DNA of 5,567 nt from Bordetella parapertussis (lineage in GTDB: Bacteria; Cyanobacteriota; Cyanobacteriia; PCC-6307; Cyanobiaceae): NCBI GenBank assembly GCA_943324725.2, contig CALPMR020000201.1, forward strand, positions 1 to 5,567, given 5' to 3'. Within the stretch, counting starts at the first letter, position 1; every line of letters starts with the position of its first letter. Of the stretch, positions 1 through 5,553 are shown piece by piece. A model generated the notes under the pieces. It saw only the letters and a list, made by a program, of their open reading frames with translations. It had not been told where the DNA came from and did not search any database. Both the position numbers and the translations under genes were made by a program.

Positions 1-231
1 GATTACATCCACCGCCGCATGCAGCTGCCCTTCTTCGCCAACGCCCGCTCGATCCGCAATGCCATCGACCGGGCCCGCATGCGCCAGGCCAACCGCCTCT
101 ACAACCTCAGTGGCCGCACTGTCTCGCGGCTGGAGCTGATGACGCTTGAGGCCGACGACATCACCGCCAGCCGGGTCTTTCAGGGGGAAGTGGAGGGACT
201 CGATCCCAGCCTGCCCCTGACCGCCTCCTGA
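1..231 (+). CDS. cbbX: CbbX, red-type Rubisco activase (AAA+), C-terminal 76 residues
   Basis: This open frame enters from the left edge and stops with TGA at 229-231, so only the last 76 residues are present. The segment [23 protein letters not shown], followed by [13 protein letters not shown], matches what I know of the C-terminal helical end of CbbX. CbbX is a hexameric AAA+ motor that pulls on Rubisco to release inhibitory sugar phosphates. The ATPase core (Walker A, Walker B, arginine finger) lies outside the window, so activity cannot be judged. CbbX acts on red-type Rubisco in proteobacteria; alpha-cyanobacteria carry homologues although their Rubisco is form IA. The gene converges on dnaA, with 155 bp between the two stops. 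A related AAA+ CfxQ-type protein is the main alternative. Confidence 0.85.
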   Translation, partial: DYIHRRMQLPFFANARSIRNAIDRARMRQANRLYNLSGRTVSRLELMTLEADDITASRVFQGEVEGLDPSLPLTAS

Positions 232-232
232 G

Positions 233-240
233 GCGATCGC
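233..240. repeat. HIP1 octamer palindrome
   Basis: This is an exact GCGATCGC, starting two bases after the cbbX stop codon. It is the only one of the four copies in the window that lies between genes. HIP1 is highly over-represented in many cyanobacterial genomes. Confidence 0.85.
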
Positions 241-279
241 TCAGTTGCTGAGGCGTGCTCCAGCCGTCGGCTGAGCAAC
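239..279. terminator. Overlapping inverted repeats between convergent cbbX and dnaA
   Basis: Several alternative stems overlap here. CTCAG (240-244) can pair with CTGAG (248-252). GCTCAG (239-244) can pair with CTGAGC (271-276). GTTGCT (244-249) can pair with AGCAAC (274-279), enclosing AGCC-GTC-GGCT (262-272). The position suits a bidirectional terminator for the converging genes, but no T-run follows on either strand, so the role is inferred. The rest of 232-386 shows no convincing gene: a 43-codon GTG frame on the minus strand (241-369) has no ribosome-binding site and no recognisable motif. Confidence 0.35.
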
Positions 280-386
280 ATCATTCGGGTCGGACTTCTG
301 TTTCCTGCCACCAGGCTGAACTCCCCCGTGCGGTAGACGCAGATGTCGGCCCTGCTGTTCCTGTGGCACCACCCCGCTGCAGCCGC

Positions 387-1802
387 TCAGCGCCGTTTGC
401 GGGAATCGATCTGCAACAGATCGCGCACCTTCTGCACCTGCCGCGACAGGTCAGGATCGCTGCTCAGCCGCTTCTCCACCTGTTCGACGGCGTACATCAC
501 GGTGGAGTGGTCCTTGCCGCCGAAGGCCTCGCCGATCCGCGGCAGCGAGAGCTTGGTGTTCTGGCGCATCAGGTACATCCCCACCTGGCGGGCCTGGCTG
601 ACCGCCCGCTTGCGGCTGGGGGAGAGCATCTCGTCGATGCGCACGTCGAACACCTCCGACACCTTGTCGAGCACCTGCTGGGGGGTCACCTCGACGTCGT
701 TGCCGACCGGATCGAGCATCGGCGCCACCGATTCCACCGTCATCGGCAGGCCCGTGATCGAGGCGAAGGCCACGGCCCGGGTCAGGGCGCCCTCCAGTTC
801 GCGGATGTTCGAGGTGAAGCGACCGGCGATGTAGTGGATCAGCTCCCGCGGCAGCGCCATCTGCTCGGTTTCGGCCTTCTTGTGCAGAATTGCCATGCGG
901 GTTTCCAGGTCGGGTGCCTGGATGTCGGCGATCAATCCCATCGAGAAACGGGAAATCAGCCGCTCCTGCAGCCTCGGGATCTGGCTGGGCGGGCGGTCGC
1001 TGGTGATCACGATCTGGCGGCCGGCCTCGTGCAGGGCATTGAAGGTGTGGAAGAACTCCTCCTGGGTGTACTCCTTGCCCTCGATGAACTGGATGTCGTC
1101 CACCAGGATCAGATCGGCGGCCCGGTAACGATCGCGGAACGACTGCATGGCGTCCTTGCGGATCGCCTGGATCAGGTCGTTGGTGAAGGTCTCGGTGGAG
1201 ACGTAGAAGACCCGCGCCTCGGGATCGATCTCCTGGCGGTAGTGGCCGATCGCCTGCATCAGGTGGGTCTTGCCGAGGCCGACGCCACCGCAGATGAACA
1301 GCGGATTGAACTCACGGCCCGGCGCTTCGGCCACCGCCAGGGCAGCCGCATGGGCCATGCGGCTGTTGGCCCCGACCACGAAGCGGTTGAACACATAGCG
1401 GGGGTTGAGGTTGAGCACCACCCGGGGCGGCCGGCCATTGCCGCTCTCCTGGCGGCGCTGGGCGTCGCCGCTTTCAGCCGGGCTGCGCGGCGGAAGGTCG
1501 GCAATCTCTCCTGCCGGCAGCGGCCCCGATCCCCCCCCAGGGGCAGGAGACTGCTCCTCGGCGATCGCCACCTCCACCCGCACGGCATGACCGGCCAGCT
1601 CCGCAGCGACAGCCTCGATCTTGACCAGGTAGTTCTTGCGCAGCCAGCTGCTGGCGAAGCTGTTGGGGGCCAGCACCCGCAACACGCCGTTCGCGTAGCT
1701 GTCGCAGCGGGCCGGCCGGATCCAGGTCTCGAACGTCGGCTTGCTGAGATTGGCCTGGAGTGCCTGCTGGATCCGGTGCCAGAGCTCGTCCCCCTGATGC
1801 AC
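387..1802 (-). CDS. dnaA: DnaA, chromosomal replication initiator protein
   Basis: From the chosen GTG the protein has 471 residues, normal for DnaA. Domain I spans about 1-80 ([10 protein letters not shown], then SKPTFETWI). Domain II, about 84-126, is a low-complexity linker rich in Gly, Pro, Ser and Ala. Domain III is the AAA+ core, with Walker [10 protein letters not shown] at 172-180, Walker [10 protein letters not shown] at 231-239 and SRFSMGL around 284-290. Domain IV ends the protein with the DnaA-box-binding signature [11 protein letters not shown] at 428-438. It binds DnaA boxes and ATP; in some cyanobacteria it is dispensable for replication. The frame stays open upstream to a TTG at 1892, but that would run into the divergent protease gene and adds residues unlike DnaA. 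GTG 1802 has AAGGG six bases upstream. A GTG at 1820 is the other candidate. No dnaN, DnaA-box cluster or origin is visible nearby. Confidence 0.98.
   Translation of the reverse strand: MHQGDELWHRIQQALQANLSKPTFETWIRPARCDSYANGVLRVLAPNSFASSWLRKNYLVKIEAVAAELAGHAVRVEVAIAEEQSPAPGGGSGPLPAGEIADLPPRSPAESGDAQRRQESGNGRPPRVVLNLNPRYVFNRFVVGANSRMAHAAALAVAEAPGREFNPLFICGGVGLGKTHLMQAIGHYRQEIDPEARVFYVSTETFTNDLIQAIRKDAMQSFRDRYRAADLILVDDIQFIEGKEYTQEEFFHTFNALHEAGRQIVITSDRPPSQIPRLQERLISRFSMGLIADIQAPDLETRMAILHKKAETEQMALPRELIHYIAGRFTSNIRELEGALTRAVAFASITGLPMTVESVAPMLDPVGNDVEVTPQQVLDKVSEVFDVRIDEMLSPSRKRAVSQARQVGMYLMRQNTKLSLPRIGEAFGGKDHSTVMYAVEQVEKRLSSDPDLSRQVQKVRDLLQIDSRKRR
1531..1538. repeat. Homopolymer run (C8; G8 in dnaA sense) in the dnaA linker
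   Basis: Eight C on the plus strand read as GGG GGG GGA in dnaA, encoding the Gly run of linker domain II. The frame is intact here. Runs of this length are prone to slippage in replication and in sequencing, so a length change would truncate DnaA before its ATPase domain. Confidence 0.9.
1561..1568. repeat. HIP1 octamer palindrome (extended GGCGATCGCC at 1560-1569)
   Basis: An exact HIP1 copy within the dnaA coding region, at the end of domain I. The flanking G and C extend it to the ten-base palindrome common in cyanobacterial genomes. Confidence 0.85.
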
Positions 1803-1808
1803 CGTCTG

Positions 1809-1813
1809 CCCTT
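1809..1813 (-). promoter_or_regulatory. Ribosome-binding site deciding the dnaA start
   Basis: The minus strand reads AAGGG with a six-base gap before GTG 1802. The alternative GTG at 1820 has only a weak AGG two bases upstream, so this site favours the 1802 start. Confidence 0.55.
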
Positions 1814-1824
1814 GCGCCACGGCC

Positions 1825-1833
1825 TGAATATAC
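1825..1833. promoter_or_regulatory. Probable -10 region shared by divergent dnaA and protease promoters
   Basis: TGAATATAC is the only AT-rich patch in the 59 bp between the two starts. On the minus strand it holds TATATT (1832 to 1827), five of six matches to the -10 consensus. Transcription would then begin near 1820, giving dnaA a leader of about 18 nt that includes its AAGGG. On the plus strand TATACG (1829-1834) is a weaker -10 for the protease. No good -35 is seen in either direction, so activator or relaxed sigma dependence is possible. Confidence 0.4.
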
Positions 1834-1851
1834 GCAGCTTCCGAGCGACGC

Positions 1852-1855
1852 GAGG
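1852..1855 (+). promoter_or_regulatory. Ribosome-binding site of the HtrA-like protease
   Basis: GAGG lies six bases before ATG 1862 and supports that start over the in-frame ATG at 1901, which has no comparable site. Confidence 0.55.
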
Positions 1856-1861
1856 TCTTCA

Positions 1862-3052
1862 ATGAATCCTCTTCTCCCTTCCAGCCCCCCAACCGCTTCG
1901 ATGGCCCACCCCCAACTGGTTTCTGCCCCCCGGCTCGCCGCCCGTCGCGGTGCCTGGCTGGCCCTGGTCCTGAGCAGTCTGCTGTCGGGCTGCTCGCTGG
2001 CGCCGTCCTTCCCCGGCCTGGGACGGGAAGCCCCGCCGAGCCGGCTGCGGGAAACGCCGGTGAGCCCCCTGTTGCCCAGTGGCGGCAACGTGATTGTCAA
2101 GGCGGTGGAGAAGACCGGGCCGGCCGTGGTGCGCATCGACACCGTCAAGCGCCTGGTCAACCCGATGGGAGGGCTGTTCGGTCGCGGCCCGGTGATCCAG
2201 CAGCAGCAGGGGCAGGGATCGGGCTTCATCATCGAGGCCGATGGCGTCGTGCTCACCAACGCCCACGTGGTGGAAGGCGCCAATGAGGTGAGTGTCACCC
2301 TGCCCGATGGCCGCAGCTTCACCGGCAAGGTGCTGGGAGCCGACCCGCTCACCGATGTGGCCGTGGTTAAGGTGGTCAGCTCCAATCTGCCGGTGGCTCC
2401 CCTGGGCGATTCGGCCAAGGTGCGGCCGGGGGAATGGGCGATCGCCATCGGCAATCCCCTCGGCCTCGACAACACGGTCACCGCCGGGATCATCAGTGCC
2501 ATCCAGCGCACCAATGCGGTGGGAGAGGGCCAGCGGGTGCCCTACCTGCAGACCGACGCCGCCGTCAATCCGGGCAACAGCGGCGGACCCTTGATCAACG
2601 ATCGCGGCCAGGTGATCGGCATCAACACCGCCATCCGCCAGGCCCCGGGGGCCGGCCTCAGCTTCGCGATCCCGATCAACACCGCCCGCCAGATCGCCGA
2701 GCAGATCCTGGCCCGCGGCTATGCGAGCCACCCCTACATCGGTGTGCGCCTCCAGGCCCTCACCCCCCAGCTGGCCCGAGAGATCAATGCCACCACCAAT
2801 GCCTGCCGGCTGCCGGAGGTCAACGGTGTGGTGGTGGTCGATGTGATGCCGAACAGTCCGGCCGAGAAGGGCGGCCTCAGGCCCTGCGATCTGATCGAGA
2901 AGGTGGCCGGCAACACGGTGCGCAATCCCTCCGAGGTGCAGCTCGATGTCGATGGCGGCCAGGTGAACCGCCCCCTGGCGTTGACCGTGCGCCGCGACGG
3001 CAAGCAGCAGAACCTGACCGTGCAGCCGGTGGAACTGCCCCAACGGAGTTGA
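1862..3052 (+). CDS. HtrA/Deg-family trypsin-like serine protease with PDZ domain, putative lipoprotein
   Basis: The protein has 396 residues. A basic stretch (RLAARR, 24-29) and a hydrophobic stretch (31-41) lead into the lipobox L41-S-G-C44, so the mature protein probably begins at lipidated Cys44 and faces the periplasm. The trypsin-like domain covers about 75-275 with a full triad: His135 in TNAHVVEG, Asp165 in DPLTDVAVV and Ser240 in NPGNSGGP. One PDZ domain follows, about 292-390 ([26 protein letters not shown]). The family degrades misfolded envelope proteins and handles heat, light and oxidative stress; Synechocystis has HtrA, HhoA and HhoB, and I cannot say which this matches. The paired arginines before the hydrophobic segment leave a Tat signal possible. 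The gene diverges from dnaA, and its TGA overlaps the likely TTG start of the next gene. Confidence 0.95.
   Translation: MNPLLPSSPPTASMAHPQLVSAPRLAARRGAWLALVLSSLLSGCSLAPSFPGLGREAPPSRLRETPVSPLLPSGGNVIVKAVEKTGPAVVRIDTVKRLVNPMGGLFGRGPVIQQQQGQGSGFIIEADGVVLTNAHVVEGANEVSVTLPDGRSFTGKVLGADPLTDVAVVKVVSSNLPVAPLGDSAKVRPGEWAIAIGNPLGLDNTVTAGIISAIQRTNAVGEGQRVPYLQTDAAVNPGNSGGPLINDRGQVIGINTAIRQAPGAGLSFAIPINTARQIAEQILARGYASHPYIGVRLQALTPQLAREINATTNACRLPEVNGVVVVDVMPNSPAEKGGLRPCDLIEKVAGNTVRNPSEVQLDVDGGQVNRPLALTVRRDGKQQNLTVQPVELPQRS
2438..2445. repeat. HIP1 octamer palindrome (extended GGCGATCGCC at 2437-2446)
   Basis: An exact HIP1 copy inside the protease coding region, where it encodes part of the conserved [11 protein letters not shown] segment of the trypsin-like fold. 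Confidence 0.85.
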
Positions 3053-3765
3053 TCTCCGCCGCCGCAGGGCCGCCGCCGCGATCGATCCCAGGCTCCCGGT
3101 CCGGCATTGCCAGGCAGGGCCGTGACGCCCCCTGGCAACGCGACGGCCAGCTGGTGGTGATGGCCCGCTGGCCCGCCCCAGGGCGCTGCAAGCGACGCCT
3201 CGCCGCCAGCATCGGCATGCGGCCAGCGGCACTGATCCAGGCCCGGCTCAGCGCCCATGTCCTGCAGGTGGCCCGGATCGCGGCGGCGGCTCATGGCCAG
3301 GAGCTGGTGCTGGCCGTGAGCGGCCTGGCCGATCGGGCCGCCAGGCGCTGGGGGCGAGAGCTGGGGGCGGAGCGGACGGTGCTACAGGGCCAGGGCAGTC
3401 TCGGGGCCCGACTGCAACGCCAGGTGATCCGGGCGCAGCGCGAGGGAGCCCGGCGGGTGATCCTGATCGGCAGTGACCTGCCGGAGCTGGGCAGTGACGA
3501 CCTGATCGAGGCCTTCCAGCTGCTGGAGCGGCGACCGCTGGTGCTCGGCCCGGCCTGCGATGGCGGCTACTGGCTGATCGGTCTGGGCGGCCAGAGCGTC
3601 CCTGGGCCGACCCTGTTCGCCGGTGCCGACCAGGCGATCGCCTGGGGTGGGGATCAGGTGCTGGCCCAGACCCTGGCGGCCGCCGCTGCCCTGGGGCTGG
3701 AGCCCCAGCTGCTGCCGCGACGGGCCGATCTGGATCGGGCCGTGGATCTGCGGCGCTGGCGTTGA
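3049..3765 (+). CDS. TIGR04282-type glycosyltransferase-like protein (transferase 1, DUF2064/CofC-like)
   Basis: From TTG 3049 the protein has 238 residues. The family signature is clear: VMARWPAPGRCKRRLA at 37-52, a nucleotide-binding loop like that of nucleotidyltransferases; GSDLPEL at 141-147; and DGGYWLIGL at 171-179. Members are called transferase 1 of rSAM/selenodomain or arsenosugar clusters, and are thought to transfer a nucleotide or sugar group in the cytoplasm; the substrate is not established here. The start is uncertain. TTG 3049 overlaps the protease stop as TTGA, suggesting translational coupling, but GGAG sits directly against it. GTG 3154, GTG 3157 or ATG 3160 would begin right at the first strand. 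Third-position GC between 3052 and 3153 looks coding, which favours the longer form. The TIGR04283-type partner follows 19 bp downstream. Confidence 0.9.
   Translation: MISAAAGPPPRSIPGSRSGIARQGRDAPWQRDGQLVVMARWPAPGRCKRRLAASIGMRPAALIQARLSAHVLQVARIAAAAHGQELVLAVSGLADRAARRWGRELGAERTVLQGQGSLGARLQRQVIRAQREGARRVILIGSDLPELGSDDLIEAFQLLERRPLVLGPACDGGYWLIGLGGQSVPGPTLFAGADQAIAWGGDQVLAQTLAAAAALGLEPQLLPRRADLDRAVDLRRWR
3634..3641. repeat. HIP1 octamer palindrome (extended GGCGATCGCC at 3633-3642)
   Basis: An exact HIP1 copy inside the coding region of transferase 1, near its C-terminus (QAIAWGG). Confidence 0.85.
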
Positions 3766-3787
3766 ACCTTGCTGGCGTTGAACCTTG
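3755..3787. repeat. 16-bp tandem duplication across the transferase 1 stop codon
   Basis: GCTGGCGTTGAACCTT occurs at 3755-3770 and again, directly abutting, at 3771-3786; one more base (3787) continues the period. The first copy holds the TGA stop of transferase 1 (3763-3765). The second fills most of the gap to transferase 2 and supplies the T-T of its putative TTG start. The duplication does not disturb either frame. Confidence 0.9.
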
Positions 3788-4612
3788 AGCTGCACCCCTG
3801 CCCCTGAAGCCAGCACGACGGCGCCCACCGCGGCGAGTTCCACGGCGGTTGCCACGGTGGTTTCCACGCCGATGCCGACGTCCTGGCCTGGAGCGGCTGC
3901 CACATCGTCTGCCGTTCTGGCGCCCCTGGATGTCGTCATCGCCGTTCGCAACGAGGCCCGGGGCCTGCCGCCACTGCTGGCCGATCTGGCCAGGGCGCCC
4001 AGCGGCCTGGTGCGGGATGTGCTGGTGATCGACGGTGGCAGCAGCGATGGCAGCCAGCGGCTGGCCCGGCTGGCGGGGGCCAGGCTGCACTCGGCTGAAG
4101 CCGGGCGGGGCCGGCAGCTGGTTCAGGGGGTCGCCGCCAGTGGCGCTCCCTGGTTGCTGCTGCTGCATGGCGATGGCCGCTTGCCGCCCGACTGGTCTGA
4201 GTTGGTGGCTCGGGCCATGGCAGGCGGAGCGGCCACGGCCTGGGCCTTCCGGCTGGCCATCGCCGGCGGTGATCCCCGGCTGCAGCTGGTGGCCTGGGCG
4301 GCCAACGGCCGCAGCCGCTGGCGCCAGCTGCCCTACGGCGACCAGGGCCTGCTGCTGGCCCGCAGCCTCCATGACGCCGCCGGCGGCATCGCCCCCCTGC
4401 CATTGATGGAAGATCTGGAGTTTGTGCTGCGGCTGCGGCGCCACGGCGCGATCCGGTTGCTGGATGGCCGCCTGAGTGTCCAGGCGCGGCGCTGGCGAGC
4501 CCTGGGGGTGTGGCGCACCACCTGGATCAACGCCCGTCTGCGCCGCCGCTGGCGGCGGGGCGAGGATCCCTTGCGGCTGGCTGCGGCGTACTACGGCCGT
4601 GGGGCCGGTTGA
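3785..4612 (+). CDS. TIGR04283-type family 2 glycosyltransferase (transferase 2, MftF-like)
   Basis: From TTG 3785 the protein has 275 residues. It has a GT-A fold core: VVIAVRNEARGLPPLL (50-65), VLVIDGGSSDGS (79-90), LLLLHGDGRLPPDW (124-137), then the family-specific NGRSRWRQLPYGDQGLL (174-190) and LPLMEDLEFVLRLRR from 205. Family members usually read HADT where this one has HGDG. The role is presumed sugar transfer together with transferase 1, in arsenosugar or a related modified-sugar pathway; the acceptor is unknown. The first 48 residues are rich in Thr, Ala, Ser and Pro and precede the fold. ATG 3872 would give 246 residues, closer to the family norm, and GTG 3857 is also possible. None of these starts has a clear ribosome-binding site, so the start is open while the family call is firm. 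Confidence 0.9.
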   Translation: MSCTPAPEASTTAPTAASSTAVATVVSTPMPTSWPGAAATSSAVLAPLDVVIAVRNEARGLPPLLADLARAPSGLVRDVLVIDGGSSDGSQRLARLAGARLHSAEAGRGRQLVQGVAASGAPWLLLLHGDGRLPPDWSELVARAMAGGAATAWAFRLAIAGGDPRLQLVAWAANGRSRWRQLPYGDQGLLLARSLHDAAGGIAPLPLMEDLEFVLRLRRHGAIRLLDGRLSVQARRWRALGVWRTTWINARLRRRWRRGEDPLRLAAAYYGRGAG

Positions 4613-4638
4613 GTGCCGTGTCTTCGCCTGCACGGCGC
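4613..4638 (+). terminator. Hairpin directly after the transferase 2 stop
   Basis: GTGCCGTG (4613-4620) pairs with CACGGCGC (4631-4638), giving eight pairs with one T-G wobble and a ten-base loop. It begins at the base after the TGA. No T-run follows, so it is a possible non-canonical terminator or 3' stabilising stem for the protease-transferase transcript. A weaker stem, TCTGG/CCAGA, follows at 4652-4666. Confidence 0.4.
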
Positions 4639-4763
4639 CAGCGGCGGCCGTTCTGGCTCAACCAGAGGCTGGCGGAACAGCAGCGGACTCCCGGGTGTCC
4701 GGCGCAGGATTCGCCGCGCCGCCGTCTGAACACCTCTCAGGACCTGCCGCCGCCGGGATTCAG

Positions 4764-4798
4764 GCCTGGCGGGATGGCCTGCGGGCCCATCGCCAGGT
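4764..4798 (-). terminator. GC-rich hairpin downstream of the GNAT gene
   Basis: CCTGGCG (4765-4771) pairs exactly with CGCCAGG (4791-4797), and a G-T wobble extends it. The loop can itself fold through GGCC (4776-4779) with GGCC (4784-4787). It lies 12 bases beyond the GNAT stop codon, where a terminator is expected. There is no T-run on the minus strand after it. The rest of 4613-4809 shows no convincing gene on either strand. Confidence 0.4.
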
Positions 4799-4809
4799 GC
4801 CAACGGCTC

Positions 4810-5337
4810 TCAGGGGGCATACCAGAAGGCGCAGCGGCGCTGCAGCGGCTCCAGCTGCCAGCCCTGGGCCTCGTAGAAGCCCACCACCTCCGGATCGGCG
4901 AACAGGCTGACCCGATCGACCCCCATCGCCCGCAACTGTTCGAGCACGTAGTGCATGATCTGCTTGCCCAGACCGGCCCCCTGATACAGCGGATGGACCG
5001 CCAGATCCCAGACCGTGGCATCGACCACGCCATCGCCGGTGCAGCGGGCGAAGCCGACCAGCTTGGGAACTCGCTCGTCATGGCGCCAGAGCCCCACCTG
5101 CAGCAGGCTGTGCTGCAGGGCCTTGCGCACCCGCCTGAGCGGCCGGCGGCTCCAGCCGACGGCATCGCAGAGGGCCTCGAGTTCGATCAGATCGATCTCC
5201 CGCTCCAGGCTCAGCACCAGGCTGAGCTCGGCCTTGAGCGTCGGGCAGAGCCGATGGCCCTCGCCATAGAGATGACGCAGCAACTCGGTGTTGTGCAGTC
5301 TTTGGGTCTGCGTCAAGGGGAGTGGCGCTGGGGGCAC
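4810..5337 (-). CDS. GNAT-family N-acetyltransferase, cyanobacterial/plastid Ycf52 (NSI-like) type
   Basis: From GTG 5337 the protein has 175 residues. IDLIELEALCDAVGWSRRPL (48-67) is typical of the Ycf52/plant NSI subgroup. The acetyl-CoA-binding motif A is VWDLAVHPLYQGAGLGKQIM (109-128), with the pyrophosphate loop Q119-G-A-G-L-G124. Motif B ends in FYEAQGW (154-160). It should transfer acetyl from acetyl-CoA to an amine; plant relatives acetylate protein lysines or N-termini in plastids and can also acetylate serotonin. The cyanobacterial substrate is unknown. The frame stays open to a TTG at 5412, but those 25 codons include TTA, TCA, GGA and GCA, unlike the rest of the gene, so GTG 5337 is preferred. 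Neither has a good ribosome-binding site. It stands alone in this window, convergent to the transferases. Confidence 0.92.
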   Translation of the reverse strand: MPPAPLPLTQTQRLHNTELLRHLYGEGHRLCPTLKAELSLVLSLEREIDLIELEALCDAVGWSRRPLRRVRKALQHSLLQVGLWRHDERVPKLVGFARCTGDGVVDATVWDLAVHPLYQGAGLGKQIMHYVLEQLRAMGVDRVSLFADPEVVGFYEAQGWQLEPLQRRCAFWYAP

Positions 5338-5429
5338 GTCATCGGATAAGCAGTCTGACGATCCTGCCGGATAGGGGAGGATCTGGGGCAACGTGAACCG
5401 GCGGAGCGGCAAGAGGTCAGCGTCAACAG

Positions 5430-5485
5430 CTGTCCCGTGAAGACTGTCCTGAGCAGGCTGTCCTGAGCAGGCTGTCGTCTGAACG
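5430..5485. repeat. Four-unit 14-bp tandem array upstream of the GNAT gene
   Basis: Four consecutive 14-bp units all begin CTGTC. Units 2 (5444-5457) and 3 (5458-5471) are identical, CTGTCCTGAGCAGG. Unit 1 (5430-5443, CTGTCCCGTGAAGA) matches them at 10 of 14 positions and unit 4 (5472-5485, CTGTCGTCTGAACG) at 9 of 14. The identical units contain the inverted repeat CCTG-AG-CAGG. The array begins about 92 bp upstream of the preferred GNAT start and overlaps no convincing gene. Confidence 0.75.
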
Positions 5486-5510
5486 CTCTCATGGCAACCC
5501 AGTCAACTTG

Positions 5511-5545
5511 CCACGCTTCAGCTCCGGCTTTCTGTCCACGCTTCA
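5511..5545. repeat. 10-bp direct repeat CCACGCTTCA, 25 bp apart
   Basis: Exact copies lie at 5511-5520 and 5536-5545, in the same non-coding stretch as the 14-bp array. The 230 bases from 5338 to 5567 otherwise show no convincing gene or clear promoter; a TTGACG at 5426-5421 on the minus strand has no -10 partner at normal spacing. Confidence 0.6.
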
Positions 5546-5553
5546 CCGACTCG

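Noticed and set aside
241..369. A 43-codon minus-strand GTG frame just downstream of dnaA
   Set aside because: There is no ribosome-binding site and no recognisable motif, and it overlaps the inverted repeats of a convergent intergenic region.
1045..1053. TGTGGAAGA, one mismatch from a reverse cyanobacterial DnaA box
   Set aside because: It is a single site inside dnaA that encodes the conserved FFHTF stretch, with no cluster nearby.
255..1865. A 536-codon plus-strand open frame running antisense to the whole of dnaA
   Set aside because: It mirrors dnaA through high third-position GC. Its product has no recognisable domain and is rich in His, Gly, Leu and Arg, as expected for an antisense shadow.
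1859..3232. A 457-codon minus-strand frame antisense to the protease
   Set aside because: The product is low-complexity and lies opposite a protease with a full catalytic triad, so it is a shadow.
3836..3868. Three DnaA-box-like words (GTTCCACGG, GTTGCCACG, GTTTCCACG) close together in transferase 2
   Set aside because: The best matches the cyanobacterial box TTTTCCACA at only 7 of 9 positions. They lie in coding sequence for a Thr/Val/Ala-rich segment where such repeats are expected, and no origin features accompany them.
3248..4633. A 461-codon minus-strand frame antisense to both transferases
   Set aside because: It is an Arg/Pro/Gly/Gln-rich shadow with no motif, opposite two clearly recognisable genes.
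4618..4809. A plus-strand GTG frame starting five bases after transferase 2
   Set aside because: It lacks strong third-position GC bias in the intergenic part, has no ribosome-binding site, and continues as antisense to the GNAT gene.
5313..5546. A 77-codon minus-strand frame overlapping the GNAT upstream region
   Set aside because: It runs through the tandem repeats, overlaps the GNAT start in another frame and shows no recognisable domain.
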